Below, in pieces: positions 1 through 10,609 of a DNA stretch of 64,000 nt. The notes beneath the pieces are model-generated. The model did not search any database and was not told where the DNA came from. It saw only the letters and a list, made by a program, of their open reading frames with translations. The DNA comes from Euonymus europaeus (lineage: Eukaryota; Streptophyta; Magnoliopsida; Celastrales; Celastraceae), in NCBI GenBank assembly GCA_963580455.1, contig OY756962.1, positions 18,432,001 through 18,496,000 of the forward strand. Direction: 5' to 3'. The position numbers and the translations under genes were made by a program. The stretch's first letter is position 1. Every line of letters starts with the position of its first letter.

Positions 1-806
1 CTGTGACTCGAAGCGCACCCTCTCCTTGACTTGAAACTCCTCAGCATGGGGTTCCTATCCTTTCTCGGCAGGTGAATGATCAGCCCCTAGGGCCAATTAT
101 CGAAGGTGTTTTTATGAACCTGGTATTACTACTACATGGAAGGTGTACTGAAAAATTAATGTTGAGGTTTACTGGAAATGAAAATGAAAATAGAAATGAT
201 TTTGACTGGAAAGTTTTCTTTGGTAGAACACTTAATTAAAGAAAAATCCCGACCGATTGCTCTGTAGAAGTTTACCTAGGTTAAGGGCCCAAGTACAGAA
301 AAAATGTTTTAAATGGCTGACTATTTTCTAAAGATGAGGTTCATGTGCATTCATGCATAAGTATTACTTGCTGGGCCTCGGCTCACTATGTTTCGTGATG
401 CACGTATTGATTTCTTAGATGATTACGTCGACTTAGGAGTTGATGGTGTCGCCGTAGATCCATGAAGATTATGCTCATGTGATGGAAGCTAGTTTTCATG
501 GAACAGTGATCAATTAAGTTTTACATTTATTTATGCACTTACAGTTAATAGTTTTAATGTATGGTAATAAGTGTAAATTCGGGAACTAGTATGAAAAGTA
601 TAAGATTCATAGTGGTATACTTAGAGGATATTAATTGGATGTACTGCTTATTTAAAATATATAAGATAACGTTTTTATTTTAGATTAGGTTTAATAATTA
701 ATTTGGTGGAATTGTTTCTTGAGGTGATTCTGTATGTAAATGTAGGGTGAGTTTATACTGTAATATAAGTAACGTTCTGGACTACAAGCTCGGGTATTAG
801 GGTTTC
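1..806. repeat. Possible LTR-type repeat, left-truncated
   Basis: No coding region is recognisable. The stretch is AT-rich and ends near 790-806 in GGGACGGGACATTACA, which resembles the 3' ends of plant Ty3 LTRs (compare the GGGACGTGACA end at 45541). The text around 360-420 also reads like an LTR. No second copy or TSD is visible in the window, so this is a weak inference. Confidence 0.25.
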
Positions 807-1260
807 GTGGGACGGGACATTACAAAGAAGCTTCCGATGAGGAAGTGGAGGAGGAGGAGATGGTAGAGGCTGACCAGAGAGAAATACAAGACCCAGCTCC
901 TCTTCCACCTTTCGAGAAAGTAGGGATATTATCATGGTCGGTAGAACGACCAGGTGACAAGTATGTCTTTTCTTTGAAGACTGTCTTTACTGCTCTTCCC
1001 AAAAACTTTCCATACCCTAGTCGGCCTGCTGTGCCCTCCAGGATCTTTTGTTGTTAATTGGTCGGTTAGGCATTTATACTTGGCTAATATTTTGGCTAAG
1101 TTTGTATGCTGTCCAAATTGATCCATACCATGCAATGCAGTGCTTTATTTTGGAAAGGAAATCTCATATTTTATTCATTCTCCACGGATCCAATCCGAAA
1201 GACATATGCATAAAATATAAACATCACTTATTAAAATAAAGTATTAATACTGGGTAGCTA
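807..1260. other. Unassigned stretch with a short acidic ORF (845-1057, plus strand)
   Basis: The plus-strand ORF starts with a run of glutamates (MEEEEMVEA) followed by a proline-rich segment and ends in a stop at 1057. I do not recognise it. It could be the tail of an element gene starting just after the possible LTR on its left. From 1061 to 1260 I see only AT-rich sequence. The 3' LTR expected for the minus-strand Ty3 element on the right is not recognisable here. Confidence 0.3.
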
Positions 1261-1269
1261 TGACTATCT

Positions 1270-2568
1270 CAGACATAGTATCTTCAAAGATTATCCACAT
1301 TCCAGGGTCTCATATCCCCGAGCTTCTCTAGATCTTCGATCTTGTATGTGTCTTCCTTCAAAATCATCACAACTCGGTTGGCCCTTCCCAGGTTTCACCC
1401 AGCTTACCTGAATGTTTCCCTGTAGCAACTACCTTCCTCAGTAGAAAGTCTCTTACAAAGAATTTTCTCTTCCTTACCTGTCTGTTGTAGTACTGAGTTG
1501 TTCTCTGTTTGTACGCAGCAGTCCGGATCCTAGCATTCTCCCTTGTCTCTTCTAGGAGATCATGGTTATTGAGTAGTAGCCTGTCATTTATAGACTCTTC
1601 AAAGTTGGAGGTCCTCAGTGAAGGCACCCCTATCTCGACTGGGATGACTGCCTCGATTCCAAATGAAAAGGAGAATGGAGATTCTCCTGTCGATGTCTGA
1701 GGTGTAGTGTGGTAAGACTATAAAATACTAGGTAGCTCTTCAACCCATCTTCCCTTGGCACCATCCAGCCTAGTTTTCAAGCCTTCTAAGATGGTCCGGT
1801 TTGTCACCTCCATCTGACCATTAGCCTTAGGATGTGCCACCGAGGTGATCCTTAGGTCAATGCTAAGGTCTTCATAGAACATGTGCATCTTTCTGCTAAT
1901 GAACTGTCTTCCATTGTCTACTACCAGGGCTTGTGGCAACCCATACCTATAGACAATGGTTCTCCATATAAAGTCCATCACTTTCTGCTCTGAGATTGCA
2001 GCCAACTGCTCCACCTCGATCCATTTTGTAAAGTAGTCAACGACCACAATGAAGTTTCTCCTCTGCTCGGCTGTCTGGACGAATGGTCCAAGAAGATCCA
2101 TGCCCCATTGTGCAAATGGGCAGGGGTTTTGGATTGGGATAATGTCTGAGGAAGGTGTCTGACACTTATCACACTTATGCACAAGGTCCTTGGCATCCTT
2201 AATCATAGTAGACCAATAGTTTCCGCATCTTAGCAGCTTATGACTTAAGGTCCTTGCACTAATGTTGCTTCCAATATTCCCTCATGCACCTCTCGCAGTG
2301 CATAATCCGCTTCCCGGGATGCTAGGCGCTTCAAATGAGGGAGAGTAAATGATCTATGGTATAATTCTCGCTGAATCAAGGTATATCGAGCTACTCTTTT
2401 TCGGAGGCTTTTTGCCTGGTTGCGATCTTTAGGCATACTTCCATCCTCCAAGAATTTCCTGATAGGGTCCATCCAACTCAGCTCGGGATCAACATCAATA
2501 TCCGCCATCAATGTTCGTACATTAATGCTCTGTTGTGGCAATATCTCCACATGCACTGAAGTGGGCAC
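1270..2568 (-). pseudogene. Ty3 integrase (Tat-like), broken
   Basis: Integrase inserts retrotransposon cDNA into the chromosome. The ORF at 2568-2245 carries the linker and the start of the zinc-binding region (REVHEG). The ORF at 2206-1718 continues with KCDKCQ and the catalytic core: D in GMDLLGPF, D in VDNGRQF, E in NGQMEVTNR, consistent with the DDE triad. The ORF at 1627-1367 is the C-terminal region (ARIRTAAYKQRT, GKLGETWEGP), ending near 1270. Frame changes near 2210-2245 and around 1630-1720 separate the pieces, so no continuous protein is possible. The protein is closely related to the copy at 26723-27971. Confidence 0.85.
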
Positions 2569-4045
2569 CTATGCTGAAGAGGCAGATGTCAACCGTGCTA
2601 ACACATCAGCCTTTGAGTTTTCTCCTCTTGGTAGCTGCTTGACCTCTAGCTTTAGAATTCTCTCCATCAGTTCCTTCACCTTAGCCAAATACTTAATCAT
2701 GCTTGGCCTTTTTCCTGAAGTGTCTGGCTTTTGGAGGACATTCTTGAGTGGCTAGTCAGTTAAGGCAATGATTGTATGTGCTTGGAAGTAAGACCTTAAC
2801 TTCCTCACTGTCACTATTTCTGAAAGAGCTTGCTTCTTAGCTTGGGTGTACCTTGTTTCTGCATCGATCATCACCCTGCTAACATAGTACATCGATCTTT
2901 GCACTTTGTCTACCTCACTTACTAGCACTATGCTGACCGCATGTTGTGACATTGCTAAGTAGAGGTACAAAACTTTGCCTTCTTTTAGACAAGTCAAGAG
3001 TGGAGGCTGACCTAGATAATCTTTAAGATTTTCAAAGGCCATTTGACACTCATCTGTCCACTTAAACTTCTTAGCCTTTTTCAATGCCTGGAAGAATGGT
3101 CGACACGTGTCCCCTGACCGTGCAAGAAACCTTCCTAATGATGCTGCTCGGTTGGTCAGTTTTTGCACTCCCTTGGCATTCTTTGGTTGCTCCATCTGAA
3201 GAATTTCTTTCACCTTTTCGGGATTCATCTCAATCCCCCTGCTGGTTACGAGGAAACCGAGAAACTTCTTAGATGCCACGCCAAAAGCACACTTTTTCGG
3301 GTTGAGTTTCATTCCAAACCATTCAAGTGTATCAAAGACCTTACGCAGGTTAGTATGGTGATCCTCAGCTTTCTTGCTTTTCACCACCATATCATCAACA
3401 TATACTTCCATGTACTTCCCTATTTGATCCTTAAAAACATGGTTCACCAACCTCTGCTAGGTGGCTCCAGCATTCTTTAATCCGAAAGGCATTACCTTGT
3501 AGAAATATGTCCTCTCTGGGGTGATAAATGAGGTACCTTCCTAGTCTTCGAGATGCATTTTTATCTGATGGTTCCTTGGATAGGCATCCAAAAAGCTCAG
3601 GAGTTGATGCCCCAAAGTGGCGTCTACCAGCTAATCAATCTTTGGTAATAGGTAGCTATCCTTAGGACATGATTTGTTCAGATCAATGAAATCAACACAC
3701 ATCCTCCACTTCTCATTGGCTTTCCTCACCATGACCACATTGGCCAGTCACTCAAGGTATTGGAGTTCTCGGATGAAATCAGCATCCATCAGCTTCCTTA
3801 CCTCTTCCTTGATTGCTTCTTGGTGATCAGAAGCAAAGTTTCTTCTCTTTTGCTTAACAGGTCTGACAGCAGACATAATGCTTAAGTCGGTGTATTATCA
3901 CATCAGCTCTTAAACCAAGCATCTCATCAGCACTCCATGCAAAGGTACCAACACTCCTTAAGAGTAGTTTGGTTATCACCTTGGTCAGCTCCTCTCCAAG
4001 TTGAGATCCAACATAAAACTGCCTTTCTCAGCCAGCCATAATCTC
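2569..4045 (-). pseudogene. Ty3 reverse transcriptase and RNase H, broken
   Basis: The ORF at 3450-2752 holds the RT motif YVDD with flanking VVKSKKAEDHH, the FGVASKKFLGFLV thumb region and an RNase H domain (KFKWTDECQMAFENL to AHTIIALTD). The upstream RT half (4045-3450), read across stops, contains a motif-A-like LLSFLDAY and MPFGLKNAGAT. Below 2752 the reading continues as PLKNVLQKPDTSGK and then jumps to MIKYLAKVKELM and ADVLARL. This skips the core of the second, archaeal-type RNase H that is present in the plus-strand relative. That internal deletion and the scattered stops make it non-functional. Confidence 0.85.
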
Positions 4046-5197
4046 AACTTTTTTGGGTTATGTGCAAATAGGCCACCGGAAGATGGAGTTAATTACAATT
4101 AGATCACTCATCGGAAAAGACTTCAATTTTCATCATCCAATGTTTGAATTTTAAGCAATTGGATCACTCCGGTCTAATTTTCCGATGACCGGAGCTGACT
4201 TGTAACAATTTTGATAATGTGTTCATTATGTTGTGACAATTTTGGTGACATGGATTTAATTAATATAAATATTTTTTTTTAAAAAAATTAATCTTCTTAT
4301 TAAGAGAATAAAAAAGTAGCAATCAACAATTTTTTGTTTAATTAAATCTTTGTTAAGTTGTTGTCTTTGTTTAATTAAATCTTGATCTTCACCAAATCTT
4401 GCCGATCTTCACCGCCTCCTCCTCATCGTCCGAGATGTGTTGCTCTAAATCGATGTGGTGATGTAGATACCTAGACCTGGCAGGCTTTCCCTGCAACAGA
4501 TTTCTCTCCAAGGTCAAGACCTGATGAGAATCAAAGAAAGATGTGTTGTACACAAGCTTGCAACACCTTCATAACCTCTGTGAAGCAAAGAAAGAGAATC
4601 AGAACTTGTTGATCAACACAAGGGTTAGTAAATAAATAAGTATACCTTGAGAAGAAACAAGCCTATAGCATGGCCAAGAGCGAGATCTATATCGGATCCG
4701 AATTGATGCAAGATTTCTTGGAAAAATCGACCAGATCTTGAAATCGATCTTAGTCCATCAAAGAAGCCTAAGAAATGGAGTAAATTTTAACATGAAGAAA
4801 GCACGATGGGGGGTTAGAGGTGATTTCAAAGTACAGAAGCTTGAGAATGGGGGAGGAGCAGTGGATAATGAAAAGGGAAGATGAATGAGGGCTAGGGTTT
4901 TGCTTGTGGGTGTGTCTACAATGACGATAATGCCCTTAGTGGAATTTTCACCTCATGTTTTTCTTATTTTTTTGAAAAATAATTAAATCCATGTTACTAA
5001 AATTGCCACATCATAATGTACACATAATCAAAATCGTTACAAGTCAGCTCCGGTCATCGGGAAATTAGAGCGGAGTGATCCAATTGCTTACAATTCAAAC
5101 ATTGAGTGACGAAAATTGAAGTCTTTTCCGATGAGTGACCTAATTGCAATTAACCTCATCTTACAGTGACCTATTTGCACAAAACCCTAACTTTTTT
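4046..5197. repeat. 9-bp target-site duplication AACTTTTTT flanking the TIR element
   Basis: AACTTTTTT occurs at 4046-4054 immediately left of the element and at 5189-5197 immediately right. It is low complexity, but its position exactly at the ends of the long inverted repeats supports it as the duplication made at insertion. Nine bases is the usual size for Mutator-like elements. Confidence 0.7.
4055..5188. mobile_element. Non-autonomous Mutator-like TIR transposon inserted in pol
   Basis: The ends are inverted repeats of about 205 bp (4055-4262 and about 4980-5188). The left end reads GGGTTATGTGCAAATAG; the reverse complement of the right end reads GGGTTTTGTGCAAATAG after one extra T. The arms stay about 90% identical by eye to the shared ATGGATTTAATTA. 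No transposase is present. The interior of about 700 bp contains non-repetitive, moderately GC-rich stretches (for example around 4400-4480) that could be captured gene sequence, not proven. Long TIRs with a 9-bp TSD fit a MULE or Pack-MULE; a different long-TIR MITE is the alternative. Confidence 0.8.
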
Positions 5198-5291
5198 TCA
5201 GTTCTTCTACTGGAGTAGGTTTGAACACTTGCTCCTCTACCCTCATATCCAGGCTGCCCACTAAGACTTTCTCCTTCTTCCTCTCCCTGAG

Positions 5292-5858
5292 TTAAGTGAA
5301 GTACGTACTCCGGGAAGCTTTCTGATTCCCTTTAACTTCACCAACTCCCTTGGAGGTGGGAAACTTCATCTTCAAGCAATAGGTTGAGACCACAGGTCTT
5401 ACCCTATGCAATAGTGGTCTTCCTATAATGGCATTGTGAGAAGCTTTCACTTTGACTACCAGCATATCCACCATATGCATCACTGTTATGGGATGTGTTC
5501 CCAATGTGACTAGAAGGGTTATCACTCCTTTTGGTATGACCGATTCTCCTGTGAACCCATACAAGGGTACTGAGCTTTGTTTCAGCCTCTCCTCCGAGAG
5601 CTTCATAGCTTTGAAGGTGTGGCAGAACAGGATTTCTGCTGCGCTCCCATTGTCTACCAAGATTTTTAATACATTAAAGTTAGCAATCACCGCCTCCACT
5701 ACCAAGGCGTCATCATGAGGAACTTGAATACCTTCCTCATCCTTATCCGAGAATGTGATAACCTCCTCATCCCTTTTAACCTTTTTCGCTGTGCTTGGCT
5801 GCTCAGTAAAGCGAGCATATGCTCTTTCAGCTGAGGTACTCTTTCCTCTTGTTGCCAA
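5292..5858 (-). pseudogene. Ty3 aspartic protease (retropepsin-like) domain
   Basis: The 188-codon ORF contains ILVDNGSAAEILF, where the DNGS corresponds to the D-S/T-G-like active site typical of Tat-lineage proteases. It then has YGFTGE, a valine-rich strand region and IIGRPLLHRVRPVVSTYCL, leading into MKFPT. The enzyme cleaves the Gag-Pol precursor. It is close to the copy at 24581-24886 and ends about 100 bases before the TIR element, where the linker to RT is broken. The catalytic region itself looks intact, but there is no upstream continuity with gag. Confidence 0.85.
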
Positions 5859-5904
5859 CCATCCAATAATAACTCCACATAAATCAATAGTTCCTATAGT
5901 ACCT

Positions 5905-6343
5905 CTCTCATGCTAAGGAGAGTCCTCCCTTCTCCATGGCCTCCTACGGTCATCATCTTCTCGATCATCTCTCCTTCGTTTTTCCTCCCGATTGGCAGTG
6001 TACTTCCTGAGGTGTCCCTTCTTTATCAGCTCTTGAATCTTATCCTTCAACTGTCTGCAATCGTCAGTACCATGACCATGGTTCTTATGGAACCTATAGT
6101 ATTTATCTGAAGACCTTCTTTTCTCCAAAGGAGTCCTCATCTTGTTTGGCCATCTGATTAAATTCTGATCAGCAATTTCGTTCAACACCTTTCTTAAAGG
6201 AGCATTCAACGGAGTATAACTATTAAACTAGGCTGGTGGACCGGTCTGAGATTTCTTGGAGGATTACTCACCTCTCTTGTTGTCCTCCCTTCCCGATTTC
6301 TTATCACTGCTTGGTCGGCCACCTTCTGACCCTCTTGGGCGGC
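5905..6343 (-). pseudogene. Gag C-terminal region (zinc-knuckle-like), part separated by the solo LTR
   Basis: The ORF at 6209-5913 reads TPLEKRRSSDKYYRFHKNHG then GTDDCRQLKDKIQELIKKGHL and a basic RRRDDREDDDRR tail. The plus-strand element has the same arrangement (KYYKFHRGPGHDTDECRHLK at 24130). This is the nucleic-acid-binding part of Gag. The reading continues upstream to about 6343, where the solo LTR interrupts it, and resumes beyond 8445. Confidence 0.75.
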
Positions 6344-8444
6344 CCTTGTGTCGCAACCGGTTTTGCGAGAGAAATTTTAAAAGAGAGTCACCACCAATTG
6401 TAATAGGTGCAATTGGTCACCAATTAAAATAATTTGGTCTGTAAAAATCCAGAAAAATGGGTAAGTGAGTTTATTACGTATGGGGAAGGTGTGAGGCACC
6501 CCACAACGTCTGTTTTAAAAACAGTTGCCAATTTAACTTTTATTATCCCATTATATGATTAAGAAAATCAAACGTGACATTTTAACAAACATATATACAT
6601 GATAATTATTTACAGCATATAAGAGTTATATTGAGAGTATAATATTGAGGTTCATGAGACTCTTCCATCCAATGGTCAAATATCCATGAAACTCTCTCAC
6701 TTCAAGAATGTTGTCTGAAGGTGCATCCAATGCATTTCCCAAATTAATTCTATCGTCAGTTAATGCTTTCAATATAATTTTGATATACAATATGAATGCT
6801 AAAAGAAAATCCTCTCCATCCAATGGATGAGAATTTCATAAAATTTTATCCTCAAGAATCCTTTTGGGATAGCATCCAATGCTTTTCCGCTTGGTTCCAT
6901 CGTCGGATGGTGGTGGGTTGAATACAGAAAATCGTATGATTTGATTCTCTTTTTTTAAAAAAAATTATTTAAATATATATTCAAAAATAAATTTAAAAAT
7001 TTAAAACATGCTTATTAATCTAATTAATATTTACACTATTTTCCTATTTTATTATATTTTCACATTTTATATGGATTCGAGATAAAAACCCAAAGACCAG
7101 CAGGCCCAACATATTTAAATTTACTATGGCCCATAAACCCTATAACATAAACAATACATAACAAATTAATAATTAACCCGACCCAACAATACTCAAATAA
7201 ATAAACCCAATTTAACAAAAATAAAACCCGAACAAAGAAATTAACCTAATAAACCAAACCACAAAAACAACATATATCCGGCCCAACACAGAATCTGGCC
7301 CAATAATAGAGAAACCTAAACAAAGCCCAAACAATATAAACAAATAACCTAAATCAATTTCAGCCCAAAACAAACAGAGCACGGCCCGATCCGGTCCGGC
7401 CCAAAACAAAAAAATTCAGCCCCAGCCCTTTACTGTTTATTGTCTTCTTCAACATAAACCGGCGGCAACCAGACCGACGGCCTCCTCTCCTCTGCCGTCC
7501 GGCGACACCTGTAAGCAAAGAAACAGAGCGGCAAAGCCAACCCAAAATAACAGACAAACCAAACATTAAAACTCAAAGAAATGGATCCCTTGAAAACATA
7601 CCAAAAATCCAACCCCAAAATTTCTCCTTCTCCCTCCAATCTTGTCCGATTTTCTGTTTTCTGATCCTCCTTCCAGATTCGTCAGATCCAAACAGCAGCT
7701 TCCCGGTTTCTCTTCTTCATGAACACTCTCAAAATTCCCCCAGATTTTCTTCCTTCAAAACAGCTCTCCCCCTTCAAAAACAACCAAAAAACAGCCCCTA
7801 AATTCCTCTAAAAACAACCCAAAAACAGCAACTCTCCTCCTCCCCCCAAGCTCGGGTTCCTTCTTTCACTTTTATAACCCAAAAACCGAATCAAAACCCA
7901 ATTAAAATCAACAAATCCGGCGCCTCCTTCTCCTTCTTTTTCTCCATCTTTCCTCCATTTTCTTCCTCTCTCTCCAATCAGTCGGCCGCCCCTCTCCTTT
8001 TCTTCTTCTTTTTGTTTTTTTTCTTCCACTGTCGACACCTTCTTTTCTCATCAATTTTTTTTTAGTTGTTTAGTCCATTAAGGTTATTTGGTGGGTTAGA
8101 TGTAGGGCCAAGGCTTTGGGCTTAATTTGGGTAATGGTTTATTTAGTGTTTGGGCCTTTTTTATGGACTTAATTGGGTGATGGGTTAGTTGTAGGCATTT
8201 GGGCTGGACTTGGTTGGGTTATTTAGTGTTTGGGTAGGTTAATTTGGGCTTTAGGCATTCTTGGGTAGTAATTGGATTGGTATTTTTTTGTTGTGAGCAA
8301 TTAGGCTAATATATGCCTTATTTGGGCCAACTTGGGTAAATTAGGAAATATTTTTTTTGTTTTCTTTTTTTTTCAATATTTTTTTTTTCATTTTTATATT
8401 TTAAAACAAAAACTTTCCGGACAAAAATGGGGTACTACACCTTG
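6344..8444. repeat. 5-bp target-site duplication CCTTG flanking the solo LTR
   Basis: CCTTG is found at 6344-6348 and 8440-8444, directly abutting the two ends of the LTR. A perfect 5-bp duplication is the size made by Ty3 integrases. Confidence 0.9.
6349..8439 (-). mobile_element. Solo LTR (2091 bp) of a second Ty3 family, minus strand
   Basis: Read on the minus strand it begins TGTAGTACCCCATTTTTGTC and ends TTGCGACA, giving TG...CA termini, and it is bounded by the perfect 5-bp TSD. The start resembles LTRs of large plant Tat/Ogre-type elements (family knowledge, not checked). No internal domains occur between the TSDs, so it is a solo LTR left by LTR-LTR recombination. It contains a pyrimidine-rich stretch (7440-8040) and poly-T tracts. 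ORFs inside it are not credible genes. It inserted into gag of the 1261-10221 element, so it is younger than that element. Confidence 0.88.
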
Positions 8445-9524
8445 TCACTAGAGCCCTTAGCCTGGTCAGGGGAGGTTTGTATAGCAAACCGAGAAGACTT
8501 CAATGAATCAGTTGCCTTGATATACTTCTTAGTCCTAGCCAGAAGTTCGTCCATAGACTAGGGTGCATCAGTGCACAATGAATTGCAGAACTGCTCTTGA
8601 CGAACGGTCTGAATCAGAGCACAATTTGCCACAATAATTTTTACATCTAGGATCTCCAGGCGTATCTGGTTGAATCTTCCTATAAAGTCACTAAATGATT
8701 CTCCTTTCTCGTGTTCAATCACCATCAGGTCTTGATTGGTGGTCTTGGGCTTCTTAGCACTTGCAAATCGGAGGCTGAACTTCCTTGATAGGTCTTGAAA
8801 GCTATAGATGCTGTGCCTAGGAAGGTTAATGAACCAAGTCCGAGTTGGTCCAATAAGTGTGGAAAGAAATGTCTTATACAAAACTGCATCCTTGGCTCCT
8901 CAGCATTCCATCATAGACGTGTATCCCATGACATAGTCATAGGGATCCTTTTTCCCATCATACTGCTCAAGGTTGGGGAGCCTAAAGTCACGAGGTATCT
9001 CGGTTTCGAGAATGTCCCTGGATAGGGGAGTCATGGAACTGTCCCACTTCTCCTCAATGATATTACACCCTTGTAAAGTTGCCAGCTTGCAGTCTATCTT
9101 TTTGAGATGCTTATTTACATCTTCGTTGATGTTGGAGTGGTAAGTGTTCCTGTTGGTGTTGGAGTTCCCTTCTTGGTTCTCATCTTTCCTCTGGCTCCTA
9201 GAGTCCGCGAAGCGAGAGTTTCTATCATCCTCATTCCTTTGAGTCATCTGAGGTGGGGCTTGCTGATTAGCCATCATCATTTCATTAAGCAACTTCACTT
9301 GTTGGCAGAATTGATTAAACCGTTCAGCACTAATGGGAGGACCAGCTGCCTCTTGTGGTGGTACCCAGACGTTTCCCTTCTTCTTGGACCTAGGATGCAC
9401 CTATGGGTGCCTCCTACCTCATAGCATTCCCTAGATCTTAGGGTTGCTGCTCGGCATCATCAGCCAAATGCTGAGCATGAGATGTCTCAAGATCATTCAC
9501 ATTGGTTCTTCTAAGTCTAACCAT
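8445..9524 (-). pseudogene. Gag N-terminal and central region, Tat-like
   Basis: A candidate start codon lies at 9524 (MVRLRRTNV); the plus-strand element similarly starts MVRTRALQG. An in-frame stop follows after about 28 codons. The ORF at 9400-8900 is glutamine- and asparagine-rich, then reaches the conserved Gag core (IPRDFRLPNLEQYDGKKDP), continuing at 8881-8558 with TWFINLPRHSIYSFQDL and FIGRFNQIRLEILD. These match the retrotransposon Gag core in the related element (FRALPQGSIHSFDDI, FVTRFNSDCLEILD). Gag forms the virus-like particle shell. It is broken by the stop, a frame change near 8890 and the solo LTR at 8440. Confidence 0.8.
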
Positions 9525-9548
9525 TGTAAGTAAGGGGATTTAGAAGCT

Positions 9549-9567
9549 TCCCACAGACGACGCCAAA
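9549..9567 (-). promoter_or_regulatory. Primer-binding site of the minus-strand element
   Basis: The minus strand reads TTTGGCGTCGTCTGTGGGA directly inside the 5' LTR end. The related element has TTGGCGCCTTCTGTGGGAA in the same position. This is where a host tRNA primes minus-strand DNA synthesis. I do not assign the tRNA. Confidence 0.7.
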
Positions 9568-9568
9568 C

Positions 9569-10221
9569 TGATGACTTCAAAAAGGTGTCACTCTCAAGAA
9601 AACAATCAGTCGGTCAGACCTTTTGCACTGCACGACAATCGAGGGTGAAGATCATTCCTACGCAATAAGCAAACGTGAGCTAAAGGCCGCACCAGAGGTT
9701 GTCCTCTATCTGGCGTTGGCGCTCCGACACTCAAGTTAGTTTGCACTCTAAAGCAAGGGGAGCTCAGTAGACTGGAGTTCTCTGTAAGCAAAAGTACAGA
9801 TTGTGATTAGAGAGCTTAATACCTGATTTTGAGGGCCTTATATAGGAGTTGAGGAATCTAAACTTGAATAACATTAGGACTCTTTCTTATTTGTATATAC
9901 ACCATTGATCTTTGACTGGAGTTTGAGCCTCAATAGGACTCTTCTCTTAATAGAATTCAGAATCATCTTCAAGGTTAATCTCCCAATTACAGTAAGAAAC
10001 TGTACCTACTTGATTTGCACCTCAGTAAGCCAAGGTGCTATCCTCGGTAGGGCCTTGTCCAGCACACTTACATACCGAGGTGCTCACCTCGACAGAACGT
10101 TGTGGCTTATCAGCTTCCCCTACTGAGATTACCTCCGTAGTTAGGAAAGGTGGCTTAGAGAGCCTGCCTCTCATATGACACATGGCGAAACATTATTGGT
10201 AGGGTTATTTTCATAATATCA
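9569..10221 (-). repeat. 5' LTR (653 bp) of the minus-strand Tat-like element
   Basis: Read on the minus strand it starts TGATATTATGAAAATAACCC (10221) and ends GTCATCA (9569), directly followed by the primer-binding site. The LTR at 61070 starts with nearly the same bases (TGATATTATCAAAATAACCC) and shares the TATA block and the GCTCACGTTTGCT block, so both belong to one family. A TATA-like CCTATATAAGG lies at 9846-9836. Confidence 0.85.
9836..9846 (-). promoter_or_regulatory. TATA-like box in the LTR
   Basis: The minus strand reads CCTATATAAGG; the sister LTR has CTATATAAG at 61420-61428 in the same context (CAACTCCTATATAAG). Conservation between copies suggests it is the LTR promoter. Confidence 0.6.
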
Positions 10222-10456
10222 CTCAGCCTTCGATGCCTATACTCTTTGACCTCTGTACTCTCCCCCTTCACTACTCAGATGTCTCGTGCGAATTTCATTA
10301 CTTTGTTTATTGGTGAGTTCCATCTCCCTTTTTGTTTATTGTTTGGGTCTCTTTTGAGTTCGTTTTGGTAATTGTAGATTCTCAAGATTGCACGACTCAA
10401 TCAGTCAATCTTACTCATTTAGGGTTTTGCTCTTATATGTATAGGGCATATTTTTG

Positions 10457-10609
10457 AATCTAGGATCTATTGCACACGATATCTTCTCTATCCCCACTTC
10501 TATAGTTGCTTTGGAATCTGGTTTCAGTATAGATGGTTGTGTGATCAAGGATCATCGTAGTTCTTTGCTACCAAGAATTGTTGAAGCTCTCTTATGCACT
10601 CAAAGTTGA
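10457..10609 (+). pseudogene. hAT transposase C-terminal dimerisation domain fragment
   Basis: The reading frame gives IAHDIFSIPTSIVALESGFS followed by CVIKDHRSSLLPRIVEALL and ends CTQS-stop. This matches the conserved C-terminal dimerisation motif of plant hAT transposases (pattern SIP-STVASESAFS-GGR-RSSL-P-VEALLCTQDW, from family knowledge). Only about 50 codons remain. The upstream catalytic region and BED zinc finger are absent, and nothing recognisable follows the stop. Confidence 0.8.

Larger units (their letters stand above)
1261..10221 (-). mobile_element. Degenerate Tat-like Ty3 (gypsy) retrotransposon, minus strand, interrupted by two insertions
   Basis: Reading right to left the order is 5' LTR (10221-9569), primer-binding site, gag, protease, RT, RNase H and integrase, the Ty3 order. 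The domains closely resemble those of the plus-strand element at 22628-31369, which has the dual RNase H of the plant Tat lineage. A solo LTR (6349-8439) splits gag, and a TIR transposon (4055-5188) lies between protease and RT. Stops and frameshifts occur throughout. The 3' LTR is not recognised at the left end, so that boundary is approximate. The five bases outside the 5' LTR are CTCAG (10222-10226); no partner TSD was found. Confidence 0.85.

Noticed and set aside
7212..8038. Minus-strand ORFs of 60-76 codons in the solo LTR
   Set aside because: They are low-complexity translations of pyrimidine-rich LTR sequence with no domain, and they lie wholly inside a sequence bounded by a perfect TSD.
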